Source: Melghirimyces thermohalophilus
Lineage (GTDB): Bacteria > Bacillota > Bacilli > Thermoactinomycetales > DSM-45169
DNA: 64,000 bases
Direction of reading: 5' to 3'
Assembly: GCF_900102685.1 (NCBI RefSeq)
Contig: NZ_FMZA01000013.1
Coordinates: forward strand, 39,043 to 103,042
The notes beneath the pieces are model-generated. The model was not told where the DNA came from, made no database searches, and saw only the letters and a program-made list of their open reading frames with translations. The translations under genes were made by a program, and so were the position numbers. This document shows positions 17,883 to 25,781 of this stretch, in pieces; position 1 is the first letter of the stretch, and each line of letters opens with the position of its first letter.

Positions 17883-18629
17883 ATGTATCCGCCCTTCACT
17901 CCGCAACATACGGTTTTAGGCTCTCGCCTTTCCCAAGCTCCCGTCACAGTGGCTGTCAAGTACGGGGATGTTGACGGGGATCATGTGATCGACCGGGTTT
18001 TGCTGACGGGTACGAAAACTCCGGACAGTCCCCTCTGGCAGAATATCACGTTGCTTGTACAAAACGGCCGCACCCACCAATACCAGCAGATCGCCATGAA
18101 AAACAACATGGGCTACAATCCGACCCTTTTCCTGGGTGATTTAACCGGGAACCGCGTGGATGACATATTGGTAGAGATCGACACCGGGGGCAGCGGTGGA
18201 GGGATATACGCCTATGTCTTTTCGAATATAAACGGGCAAATAAGGCCGATCTTTGATTCCGAAAGCTTTAACGAGGCGTATTCGTACCATGTCTCCTATG
18301 AAAACCTGTATAAAGTCCAGGTGACCAGTTCTCGGTTGCGGAAAAAATTTATACTAGATCTCCACTACAAAGGGAAAGAATACGTATCGGAAATCTATCG
18401 TCCAAATGGGACTCTGAAGGAGCCGATCGAAGGCTGGGTTAATCCCGCCTCCGGTTTGTATCCGATTGATTTTAACCGGGATGGAAGTTATGAACTCCAA
18501 GCCGTTCAGGCGATCGCCGGCCGATATAACGCCGACCGACTGGGATATATCCAGACGACACTGAAGTGGAACGGACGGGGGTTTGCTCCACAGGATCAGA
18601 ATGTGGCCATCTTGGGTGGAAATCTGTAA
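17883..18629 (+). CDS. FG-GAP/VCBS-like protein with calcium-type loops
   Basis: 248-residue protein with no signal peptide. It contains three acidic, EF-hand-like loops characteristic of VCBS/FG-GAP repeats: YGDVDGDHVIDRV near residue 26, LGDLTGNRVDDIL near 83, and DFNRDGSYELQA near 198. Homologues annotated as VCBS-repeat proteins are, from memory, common in spore-forming Bacillota and some are reported as spore-associated; function is not established. Start ATG 17883 is set by AAGGAGG 8 bases upstream. A hairpin terminator follows. Confidence 0.8.
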   Translation: MYPPFTPQHTVLGSRLSQAPVTVAVKYGDVDGDHVIDRVLLTGTKTPDSPLWQNITLLVQNGRTHQYQQIAMKNNMGYNPTLFLGDLTGNRVDDILVEIDTGGSGGGIYAYVFSNINGQIRPIFDSESFNEAYSYHVSYENLYKVQVTSSRLRKKFILDLHYKGKEYVSEIYRPNGTLKEPIEGWVNPASGLYPIDFNRDGSYELQAVQAIAGRYNADRLGYIQTTLKWNGRGFAPQDQNVAILGGNL

Positions 18630-18676
18630 AAAAAGATCCGCTAGTGAAGAGAATGGATCATCGGTGTGTACGGTGT

Positions 18677-18718
18677 TTCCCTGGCACTTCCATGGTGGCT
18701 GTGCCAGGGAATTCTTTT
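18677..18718 (+). terminator. Terminator after the FG-GAP-like gene
   Basis: Perfect 10-base stem TTCCCTGGCA (18677-18686) and TGCCAGGGAA (18702-18711), followed by TTCTTTT. Confidence 0.85.
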
Positions 18719-18780
18719 GAGAAATGGAGCAATTTGTGATATTGATGAAGAGAAACTTAGGATGAAAGCAGGTGGAAGGT

Positions 18781-19917
18781 ATGAAGGTCGTCGTTGTTGG
18801 CGGGGGCATCGTCGGTGTCAGTGCCGCCTATCATTTAGCGAGGCAAGGGGTAGAGGTGGTATTGGTTGACCGAGAGGATCAAGGTCAGGCTACTGCGGCT
18901 GGGGCCGGGATTGTCTCTCCATGGATTTCCCACCGATCCAAGGATCCGGACTGGTACCGTTTAGCACGTGACAGCGCCCGCTATTACCATAGTCTGGTGT
19001 CTCAATTAAGGGAAGGTGGAGAGGTCGATTTTGGTTTCCGTCAAGTAGGGGCGCTCGCTATCAGCAGGGATTCTGACGAACTGGACGAGATGGAGGCGCG
19101 GGCTTACCGCCATCAAACCGAAGCGCAGGAAATAGGTGAAATCACTCGGATTGCCCCTGGCGAAGTCCACCGGTATTTTCCGCCTTTACGGAAAGATGTG
19201 GGGGCCGTCCATATCACCGGTGCCGCCCGAGTGGACGGCTCTAGCCTGCGAGAGGCATTGAAACGGGCTGCCCAACGCCATGGTGCCCATGTGCAGCAGG
19301 GAGATGCCCAACCGGAAATGACTGGTTCCCGTGTGACGGGAATCCGTGTCCAGGATGAAAAAATAGAGGCGGATGCCGTTGTGGCCGCATCGGGGGCCTG
19401 GACGGCGCAAATGTTGGACCGACTCGGCGTAGCCGTTCCGGTCGCTCCTCAGCGGGGGCAGATCGTCCATCTGCAACTGCCGGGGAATGTAGACACCGCT
19501 CGTTGGCCGGTCGTCATGCCGACAGGGAGTCACTATATGCTAGCCTTTGACGATTCCCGGGTGGTGATCGGAGCGACTCGGGAAGATGATACCGGGTTCG
19601 ATTACCGAAGAACAGCGGGAGGGATGGCAGAAGTATTGAACGAAGCTCTGTCAGTTGCACCGGGATTGGCTGACGGCACGATCTTTGAGACACGTGTCGG
19701 ATTCCGTCCAGTTACACCGGATCATTTGCCCCTGCTCGGTACCGTCCCACAACTTCCCGGCTTGGTTATCGCCACCGGCCTCGGTCCCTCCGGTTTAACA
19801 ATGGGTCCCTACGTCGGCCTGCTGGCCGCCTCCCTGTCCTTGCGCGAATCGCCCGCTTTGGATTTAAAGGCGTACGATCCCTTGCGTCAGATTGAGATGA
19901 AAGCGGAGAGTCATTAA
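18781..19917 (+). CDS. FAD-dependent DAO-type oxidoreductase
   Basis: Flavoprotein of the D-amino acid oxidase/glycine oxidase/DadA superfamily, 378 residues. The N-terminal dinucleotide fold is KVVVVGGGIVGVSAAYHLAR followed by the acidic residue of VLVDRE. The C-terminal FAD contact is GFRPVTPDHLPLLG and TGLGPSGLTMGP. Substrates of the family are D-amino acids, glycine or proline-type secondary amines; which applies is not visible. Start ATG 18781 is preferred to GTG 18772 because AGGTGG and the FAD motif align with it. A strong terminator lies 40 bases beyond the stop. Confidence 0.87.
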   Translation: MKVVVVGGGIVGVSAAYHLARQGVEVVLVDREDQGQATAAGAGIVSPWISHRSKDPDWYRLARDSARYYHSLVSQLREGGEVDFGFRQVGALAISRDSDELDEMEARAYRHQTEAQEIGEITRIAPGEVHRYFPPLRKDVGAVHITGAARVDGSSLREALKRAAQRHGAHVQQGDAQPEMTGSRVTGIRVQDEKIEADAVVAASGAWTAQMLDRLGVAVPVAPQRGQIVHLQLPGNVDTARWPVVMPTGSHYMLAFDDSRVVIGATREDDTGFDYRRTAGGMAEVLNEALSVAPGLADGTIFETRVGFRPVTPDHLPLLGTVPQLPGLVIATGLGPSGLTMGPYVGLLAASLSLRESPALDLKAYDPLRQIEMKAESH

Positions 19918-19956
19918 AAAGAGCCATGAACACACCATATTGTTCACGTTCATATT

Positions 19957-20001
19957 AGTTGCCAACACCATTAGTTCGACTGATCGGTGTTGGCAACTTT
20001 T
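19957..20001 (+). terminator. Terminator after the DAO-type oxidoreductase
   Basis: Perfect 13-base stem AGTTGCCAACACC (19957-19969) and GGTGTTGGCAACT (19986-19998), then TTT. The remaining bases up to 20190 hold nothing I recognise; base composition turns AT-rich from about 20.05 kb. Confidence 0.88.
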
Positions 20002-20191
20002 CGTTCCCCTGGCTGTCGAGCTATCATCCAACGGAACCGGTCTGTTAAACCCGGTATTTTCATTCAATGCATCACAAGATAAGAAAGATTCCGTGCCAAA
20101 TGGTCGCCTATTCACTACTTATAATCACGCATAATCTGTGTTTTCCAATGTAAATCACAATGATGTACAATGAATGTCCACTGATATGGGA

Positions 20192-20230
20192 TGAAAACGC
20201 ATTCATTATGTAGGTCCTGAGTGCTACAAT
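20192..20230 (+). promoter_or_regulatory. cre site and promoter of the polyol PTS operon
   Basis: TGAAAACGCATTCA (20192-20205) matches 13 of 14 positions of the CcpA cre consensus TGWNANCGNTNWCA. It overlaps a candidate -35 TTCATT (20202-20207), followed by a 17-base spacer and TACAAT (20225-20230), 23 bases before the regulator's TTG start. CcpA bound here would block the -35 region. Confidence 0.6.
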
Positions 20231-20253
20231 CAATGTGGAAGGAGGGAACGCGT

Positions 20254-22305
20254 TTGTCACTTAGTGATCGAAGCAAAACCATTTTGGCTGAACTGGTTAG
20301 TAATCCGAGAATCACGAGTATGGCCTTGGCCAAGAAATACGGCTTAAGTCGTAGACAACTTGGCTACTGCTTCAACTATATCAATGAGTGGCTCATAACC
20401 GAAAACCTTCCTGCCATAGAAAGAACAAGACAAGGGCATTTTATAATTGATCAAGCCGTCTTTACGAAGCTTAATGGTGAAGAAGAACCGGTGGGCTCCA
20501 CCATTCTGTCCGTGAATCAACGCGTCTATCTTATTATCATGATGCTCTTAAGCAGTGAAGAAGAGCTTTCACTTACCCACTTTACAGCGGAGTTGAGTGT
20601 TAGTAAGAATACCGTTCTTAGGGACTTAAAGAAGGTACAAACCTATTTGAATGATTATCATTTGAGCATTCGATATTCAAGAAAGTCTGGTTATCTACTA
20701 GAAGGTAAAGAGTTTCAGATACGAAAACTGCTTATCAATGTAACCTATCAAATCCTGCAAATGCATGGTGGAAAAAGCAGGATCAAAGAGTTAGCCCATA
20801 TCCGTTCAGAACAGATCAATGAAATCTATAGACGCATAGAAAACGTGGAGAATAAATTAAATCTAAAATTTACCGACGAAAAAATCGAAACCATGCCCTA
20901 CATTCTTATACTGGTTCTGAGAAGAATAGAGAAAGGAAAGCAAGTTCATTCCTTTTCCATTCAATATGAGGAATTGGCAAACACGAAAGAGTATAAGGCG
21001 ACAGAGGAAATTTTCTATGACGCCAAGCAAATCCCAGTGGAAGAACGTTTGTTCATCACGCTACATTTATTGACCACAAATGTATATTGGTCAGAATATT
21101 TAACAGAAGATGATGCGATCCCGAACTTAATTCCAGCGATCGACCATATGTTACGTCTTTTTGAGAAGAGTGCATGTATATATCTGCGGGACCGGGAGCA
21201 ATTGCTGAACAAATTGTTGCAGCATATTAAGCCTGCTTATTATCGAATAAAATATCAGCTTACAGAAACCATCAATATACAAGATTCATTGAGTAAAGAA
21301 TTTAAGGAACTGCATCATCTTGTAAAAAGATCTACAGGCCCATTAGAAACTTTGATTGGCAACAGCATCCCTGAAAATGAAACCGCCTATATTACGATGC
21401 TGATTGGTGGGTGGATGACAAAACAAGGAGACAGCATAGAGAAAAAAGTAAAAGCGATCGTTGTATGTCCTCAGGGTGTTTCCGTTTCAAAATTAATGTT
21501 TAACGAATTAAGGGAACTGTTTCCCGAGTTTATATTCCTTGATTCCTTATCCGTTCGCGAATTTCTGGATTATCGTTTGGATTACGATATTGTCTTCTCA
21601 CCGATCTATCTTGAAACGGACAAAAAATTGTTCAAATGCAAAGCATTCCTTGGACATGAGGAAAAATACCGCCTGCGAAAACAAGTCATGCTGGAATTAC
21701 ACGGATATATCCCAAAAGACATTCATGTGAATCATTTAATCGACATTATAAACAATCACACCGTGATCAAAGATGAAAAAGCTTTAAAAGAGGATTTGCA
21801 AAACTATCTTAACCGAGATGAAGACTCATCCGTTAAACAAAACATCGGCAGCAAGGATATTCGTTTAAATGAATTGATTTCTCCGCAGTATATAACGATA
21901 AAAAATTCCGTTGCATCCTGGGAGGAAGCCATTCGGGTCAGTGCACAGCCATTGGTTGAAACAGGTAAAATTGGTCCGGAATATGTGGAAGCGATGATTC
22001 ATCGTACAGAAGAGGACCCCTACATCGTAATCGGCCCGAATATTGCAATCCCACATGCAGCTCCGGAAGAAGGTGTCCATGAAGTCGGAATGAGCCTTTT
22101 GCGATTGGAAAAGGGGGTGAAATTCACAACGGACCATGTGATCCACCTTGTTATCGTAATCGCTGCCGTGGATAAGAAGAGGCATATCCATGCACTGATG
22201 CAATTAATGAAACTCGCCAGTTCGGAAAAAGACCGAAATCGTTTGATAAACACGGATACGGTTGAAGAGATCTATGAAATAGTCAAATTATATTCTACCG
22301 ATTAA
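20254..22305 (+). CDS. PRD-type (BglG/MtlR-like) transcriptional regulator
   Basis: 683-residue regulator: N-terminal helix-turn-helix segments (SMALAKKYGLSRRQLGY; TAELSVSKNTVLRDLKKV around residue 107), two PTS regulation domains (about 170-400, with HHLVKRSTGPL), a GatB-type EIIB-like domain (AIVVCPQGVSVSKLMFNEL) and an EIIA-like C-terminus with the phosphorylatable histidine in NIAIPHAAPEEGV. This MtlR-like architecture means a transcription activator rather than an RNA-binding antiterminator. Start taken as TTG 20254 with AAGGAGG 8 bases upstream. It heads the gat-type operon and presumably controls it in response to phosphorylation by the EII proteins. Confidence 0.9.
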   Translation: MSLSDRSKTILAELVSNPRITSMALAKKYGLSRRQLGYCFNYINEWLITENLPAIERTRQGHFIIDQAVFTKLNGEEEPVGSTILSVNQRVYLIIMMLLSSEEELSLTHFTAELSVSKNTVLRDLKKVQTYLNDYHLSIRYSRKSGYLLEGKEFQIRKLLINVTYQILQMHGGKSRIKELAHIRSEQINEIYRRIENVENKLNLKFTDEKIETMPYILILVLRRIEKGKQVHSFSIQYEELANTKEYKATEEIFYDAKQIPVEERLFITLHLLTTNVYWSEYLTEDDAIPNLIPAIDHMLRLFEKSACIYLRDREQLLNKLLQHIKPAYYRIKYQLTETINIQDSLSKEFKELHHLVKRSTGPLETLIGNSIPENETAYITMLIGGWMTKQGDSIEKKVKAIVVCPQGVSVSKLMFNELRELFPEFIFLDSLSVREFLDYRLDYDIVFSPIYLETDKKLFKCKAFLGHEEKYRLRKQVMLELHGYIPKDIHVNHLIDIINNHTVIKDEKALKEDLQNYLNRDEDSSVKQNIGSKDIRLNELISPQYITIKNSVASWEEAIRVSAQPLVETGKIGPEYVEAMIHRTEEDPYIVIGPNIAIPHAAPEEGVHEVGMSLLRLEKGVKFTTDHVIHLVIVIAAVDKKRHIHALMQLMKLASSEKDRNRLINTDTVEEIYEIVKLYSTD

Positions 22306-22342
22306 TCAAGCGGCAGGTAACCATATTGAATGAGGTGTGAAA

Positions 22343-22816
22343 ATGAGTGATTTATATTTCGATGAATCGGTTATTCACCTGAATTTGGAAGGTGATACAA
22401 AAGAAGATGTTCTAACAGAAATGGGACGTCACCTAGTAAGCAAAGGTCTTGTCAAAGAAAGTTTTATCAATGCCATCATTGCCAGAGAAGGCGAATTCCC
22501 AACAGGTCTTCCAACTGCAGGGATTGCTGTAGCAATTCCACATACAGATGTTGAGCACGTCAATCGTAAAACGATCAGTGTCGGTGTTTTGAAAAATGCT
22601 GTTGATTTTGGTGTTATGGGGGATGACAGTAAGACGACACCCGTTCGGTTGGTGTTTATGTTGGCAATGGATGAGGCGCATGCCCAGTTATCCTTGCTGC
22701 AAAGCTTATCGAATATCTTCCAAGATGAAGATACATTAAAAAGTTTGGTAGAAGCAAAAGACAAAACCAATATCAAACAGCTTTTGGAAGAAAAATTAAG
22801 TTTAATCACTCTTTAA
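22343..22816 (+). CDS. gatA: PTS galactitol-type EIIA component
   Basis: 157-residue EIIA domain protein of the fructose/galactitol class. The phosphate-accepting histidine is in GIAVAIPHTDVEHV (H67). It relays phosphate from HPr to GatB. ATG 22343 is favoured over GTG 22337 because AGGTGTG stands at the right distance. It is 37 bases after the regulator gene and 15 bases before gatB. Named by similarity to GatA; the sugar need not be galactitol. Confidence 0.9.
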   Translation: MSDLYFDESVIHLNLEGDTKEDVLTEMGRHLVSKGLVKESFINAIIAREGEFPTGLPTAGIAVAIPHTDVEHVNRKTISVGVLKNAVDFGVMGDDSKTTPVRLVFMLAMDEAHAQLSLLQSLSNIFQDEDTLKSLVEAKDKTNIKQLLEEKLSLITL

Positions 22817-22831
22817 AGGAGATGTGTAAAA

Positions 22832-23116
22832 ATGAAAAAGAAACAAGTATTGGTAGCGTGTGGAGCAGGTATTGCAACATCCACTGTTGTGAATGGTGCA
22901 ATTGAAGAAATGGCCAAAGAACATGACATTAAAGTGGATTTGGTTCAAATCAAGATTGCTGAGGTAGAGAGTTATGTTGATACTGCTGATTTATTGGTGA
23001 CAACAGCCATGACGAAAAAAGAATATCCATTCCCCGTTATTAATGCCCGATCCTTTCTGACGGGTATCGGGGTTGAAGAAACCAAACAGAAGATATTGGA
23101 AGAGCTTAAAAAATAG
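22832..23116 (+). CDS. gatB: PTS galactitol-type EIIB component
   Basis: 94-residue EIIB protein, the usual length. The phosphorylated cysteine lies in the P-loop LVACGAGIATSTVV (C10). It transfers phosphate from GatA to the sugar bound in GatC. ATG 22832 is preceded by AAAGGAG. An unusual long hairpin sits between this gene and gatC. Confidence 0.93.
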   Translation: MKKKQVLVACGAGIATSTVVNGAIEEMAKEHDIKVDLVQIKIAEVESYVDTADLLVTTAMTKKEYPFPVINARSFLTGIGVEETKQKILEELKK

Positions 23117-23132
23117 GATGTTAACAAAAAGT

Positions 23133-23169
23133 GAATCTCGATTTCTTTTCAAATAAGAAATCGGGATTC
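23133..23169 (+). other. Intercistronic 15-base-pair hairpin between gatB and gatC
   Basis: GAATCTCGATTTCTT (23133-23147) pairs with AAGAAATCGGGATTC (23155-23169), with a single G-U pair and a 7-base loop. No U-tract follows, so it is unlikely to be a simple terminator. It may be an RNA processing or stabilising element that sets separate expression of EIIA/EIIB and EIIC. Confidence 0.65.
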
Positions 23170-23195
23170 GCATTCAAATGTGAGGGGGACAAAAC

Positions 23196-24455
23196 ATGCA
23201 GGGTTTTGTTGATTTTATAAAAGCTTTCTTAGATTTAGGAGCCACCGTCATCTTGCCCGTTGCCATCTTCTTGTTAGGTTTATTATTTGGCCAGAAACCG
23301 GGTAAAGCATTTCGTTCTGGGTTAACGATCGGGGTTGCTTTTGTCGGTATCTTCTTAGTGGTAGATCTCCTTGTGAAAAATCTGGGGCCTGCAGCACAAG
23401 GGATGGTGGAGCGGTTAGGTGTTGAGTTAAGTGTTATTGACGTGGGTTGGCCGGCTACATCATCCATTGCCTGGGCATCTGTTGTTGCGGCGTTTATCAT
23501 TCCATTGGGTTTAATTGTGAACGTTATCATGCTTGCTACAAAAACGACCAAAACCATGAATGTGGATATTTGGAACTTTTGGCACTATACATTCATGGCA
23601 GCGATGGTTTATACCCTTTCAGGCAGTATCGTCCAAGCTCTTATTGCAGCGGTCATATTCCAGATTGTCTGCCTCAAAGTTGCTGACTGGACCGCACCTA
23701 TGGTTAGCGAGTTCTACGAATTACCAGGCGTTTCCGTTGCAACCGGCAGCACCATCTCCTATGCGCCAGGAATATTCTTAGTTAAAATACTTCAACAAAT
23801 CCCCGGTGTAAAAAAATGGACTGCGGATCCTGACAGCATTCAAAAACGTTTTGGTATTTTTGGTGAATCGATTTTCATTGGATTGTTCTTAGGTGCGACA
23901 ATTGGATTTCTTGCAGGTTACAGCGCAGGTAAGGTAATTGAAATCGGTATGGCAATGGCTGCTGTGATGGTACTAATGCCCCGTATGGTTAAGATCCTGA
24001 TGGAAGGGTTAATGCCTATTTCAGAATCAGCACGTCAGTGGTTAAACAAACGATTTGGTGATAGAGAAATTTATATCGGACTCGATGCCGCCGTATTGCT
24101 GGGTCATCCTGCGGTGATTTCAACGGCACTCATCCTTGTTCCTATTACGGTTGTACTAGCCGTCATTTTACCGGGAAATGCTTTATTGCCGTTTGGTGAC
24201 TTAGCCACGATTCCGTTCATTGTTGCCTTTATTGTGGGGGCTGCCAGGGGAAATATTATTCATTCGGTCATCATCGGTACTGTGATGATTGGGTTATCAC
24301 TGTATATGGCAACGGACGTTGCACAAATCTTTACTCAAATGGCGATAAATGCTGATTTTAATATGCCTGAAGGTTCCGCTAAGATCTCAAGCATTGACCA
24401 GGGAGGTAATTTGGTAAACTGGCTCATCTATAAATTATTTAGTTTGTTTCAATAA
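23196..24455 (+). CDS. gatC: PTS galactitol-type EIIC permease
   Basis: 419-residue membrane component of the galactitol family (PTS-Gat). About ten hydrophobic segments; family-like stretches are ATVILPVAIFLLGLLFGQKPGKAF near the N-terminus, DVGWPATSSIAWAS near 88 and DIWNFWHYTFMAAMVY around 127. It translocates a hexitol or pentitol while it is phosphorylated by GatB. ATG 23196 follows GTGAGGGGG. The two downstream dehydrogenases oxidise the imported polyol phosphate. Confidence 0.92.
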   Translation: MQGFVDFIKAFLDLGATVILPVAIFLLGLLFGQKPGKAFRSGLTIGVAFVGIFLVVDLLVKNLGPAAQGMVERLGVELSVIDVGWPATSSIAWASVVAAFIIPLGLIVNVIMLATKTTKTMNVDIWNFWHYTFMAAMVYTLSGSIVQALIAAVIFQIVCLKVADWTAPMVSEFYELPGVSVATGSTISYAPGIFLVKILQQIPGVKKWTADPDSIQKRFGIFGESIFIGLFLGATIGFLAGYSAGKVIEIGMAMAAVMVLMPRMVKILMEGLMPISESARQWLNKRFGDREIYIGLDAAVLLGHPAVISTALILVPITVVLAVILPGNALLPFGDLATIPFIVAFIVGAARGNIIHSVIIGTVMIGLSLYMATDVAQIFTQMAINADFNMPEGSAKISSIDQGGNLVNWLIYKLFSLFQ

Positions 24456-24496
24456 CATCGCTCACTTCAATGAATCATGATTAAGGGGAGCCGAAA

Positions 24497-25528
24497 ATGA
24501 AAGCATTGGTAAAAACGAAACTCGGATTTGGCAATCTGGAAATTCAAGAGAAAGAGGAACCGCAAGTAGGTAAAGATCAAGTAAAAATTAAAGTGAAATA
24601 TGCAGGGATCTGTGGTTCGGACATTCATACCTATGAAGGACATTATAAAGTGGGTGTACCCGTCACTTTAGGACATGAATTTTCCGGTGAAGTCGTTGAA
24701 GTCGGTGAGGGTGTTACTGAATTTAAGCCCGGGGATCGGGTGACTTCAGAAACGACCTTCTATATCTGCGGAGAATGTGAATATTGTAAGTCCGGTGACT
24801 ATAATCTGTGTAATCATCGAAAAGGGCTTGGTACACAGCAAGATGGCGGATTCGCGAAGTATTTAGTTGCCCGTAAAGAAAGTGTTCATCACCTTCCTGA
24901 AAATGTGGATTTTCAATCAGCGGCAATGACAGAACCGCTGGCATGCACGCATCACGCAGTTGCAAAAACGGAAATGAACGAAGGTGATCTTGTCGTTGTC
25001 ATCGGACCGGGCCCGATTGGCTTGTTTTGTGCACAGATTGCCAAAAGTCGTGGTGCTAAAGTGATTATCACAGGTTTAAGCAACGACCGAGTCCGTTTGG
25101 ATAAAGCAAAAGAATTAGGGATCGACTATGCGGTGAATGTGCAGGAACAAGATATTAAAGCTCTGATTAACAGTCTGACAGACGGCTATGGTGCAGATGT
25201 CGTCTTCGAATGTTCAGGTGCAGTTCCTGCAGCAAAACAAGGACTTGATCTGCTGCGTAAAAAGGGGGAGTATGGCCAGGTTGGACTTTTTGCTCAACCG
25301 GAAATTCCATTCGATCTGGAAAAGATCATTCAAAAAGAAATCCGTGTCGTCGGAAGCAGAAGTCAGAAACCGGAGGACTGGGAACCCTCTCTTGCGTTGA
25401 TGAGTAATGGAAGTGTGAACGCAAAAGCGATGGTAACCCATCAATTTGATATTACTCAATGGGACGAAGCATATGAAGTCATTAAAAGTGGAGAAGCGAT
25501 CAAAGTCTTATTGACTCCAGTTGATTAA
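24497..25528 (+). CDS. Zinc-dependent polyol (phosphate) dehydrogenase
   Basis: 343-residue medium-chain dehydrogenase/reductase. Catalytic zinc ligands lie in AGICGSDIHTYEGHY and TLGHEFSGEV; the structural zinc cysteines are CGECEYCKSGDYNLC around residues 92-106. The NAD(P)-binding motif is VIGPGPIGLFCAQIAK. Resembles threonine/sorbitol dehydrogenases. In Listeria a gat-type PTS locus with two such enzymes has been linked to D-arabitol use, so an arabitol-phosphate dehydrogenase is one candidate. ATG 24497 follows AAGGGGAG. Confidence 0.85.
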   Translation: MKALVKTKLGFGNLEIQEKEEPQVGKDQVKIKVKYAGICGSDIHTYEGHYKVGVPVTLGHEFSGEVVEVGEGVTEFKPGDRVTSETTFYICGECEYCKSGDYNLCNHRKGLGTQQDGGFAKYLVARKESVHHLPENVDFQSAAMTEPLACTHHAVAKTEMNEGDLVVVIGPGPIGLFCAQIAKSRGAKVIITGLSNDRVRLDKAKELGIDYAVNVQEQDIKALINSLTDGYGADVVFECSGAVPAAKQGLDLLRKKGEYGQVGLFAQPEIPFDLEKIIQKEIRVVGSRSQKPEDWEPSLALMSNGSVNAKAMVTHQFDITQWDEAYEVIKSGEAIKVLLTPVD

Positions 25529-25553
25529 GAAAGGTGAAGGGAGGCGTTTAAAA

Positions 25554-25628
25554 GTGGAAAAGCAAGAATGGATCAATATTATTGATTATACCCTATTAAA
25601 ACCAAAAAATGAGGGTGGAAAATGGTAA
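25554..25628 (+). CDS. Possible 24-residue peptide, DeoC-like N-terminus
   Basis: A short frame opened by GTG with GAAGGGAGG 9 bases upstream. It reads NIIDYTLLKPKNEGG before the stop. The segment IDYTLLKP resembles the conserved N-terminal IDHTLLKP of deoxyribose-phosphate aldolase (DeoC), so this may be the stub of a deleted aldolase gene whose start and ribosome site survive. Its last codons overlap the ATG of the next small gene (ATGGTAA), so it might now act as a coupling leader peptide. Confidence 0.4.
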   Translation: MEKQEWINIIDYTLLKPKNEGGKW

Positions 25629-25768
25629 ATACATTTTTGGATTTTATATTGGGCCCCTTTCGAGCCATCAGTGATTTTTACTTCGAATACCAGCTCATTT
25701 TTAACACTCTGATCGTCGGCTTCGCATTATATAAATTAATTTTCAGCAAGACCAAGCCAAACACTTGA
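25622..25768 (+). CDS. Small membrane protein in the polyol PTS operon
   Basis: 48 residues. N-terminal amphipathic-looking stretch (VNTFLDFILGPFRAISDFYF) followed by a hydrophobic segment at about 27-43 (LIFNTLIVGFALYKLIF) and a short basic tail SKTKPNT. ATG 25622 is preceded by GAGGGTGG and overlaps the end of the 24-residue frame. No family recognised. It stands between the two polyol dehydrogenase genes on the same strand, so a role as a small partner of the EIIC permease is conceivable but unproven. Confidence 0.6.
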   Translation: MVNTFLDFILGPFRAISDFYFEYQLIFNTLIVGFALYKLIFSKTKPNT

Positions 25769-25781
25769 AAGGCTGATAGGA

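Noticed and set aside
17681..17959. Minus-strand frame across the upstream region of the FG-GAP-like gene
   Set aside because: It overlaps the well-supported gene start on the plus strand and matches no family I know.
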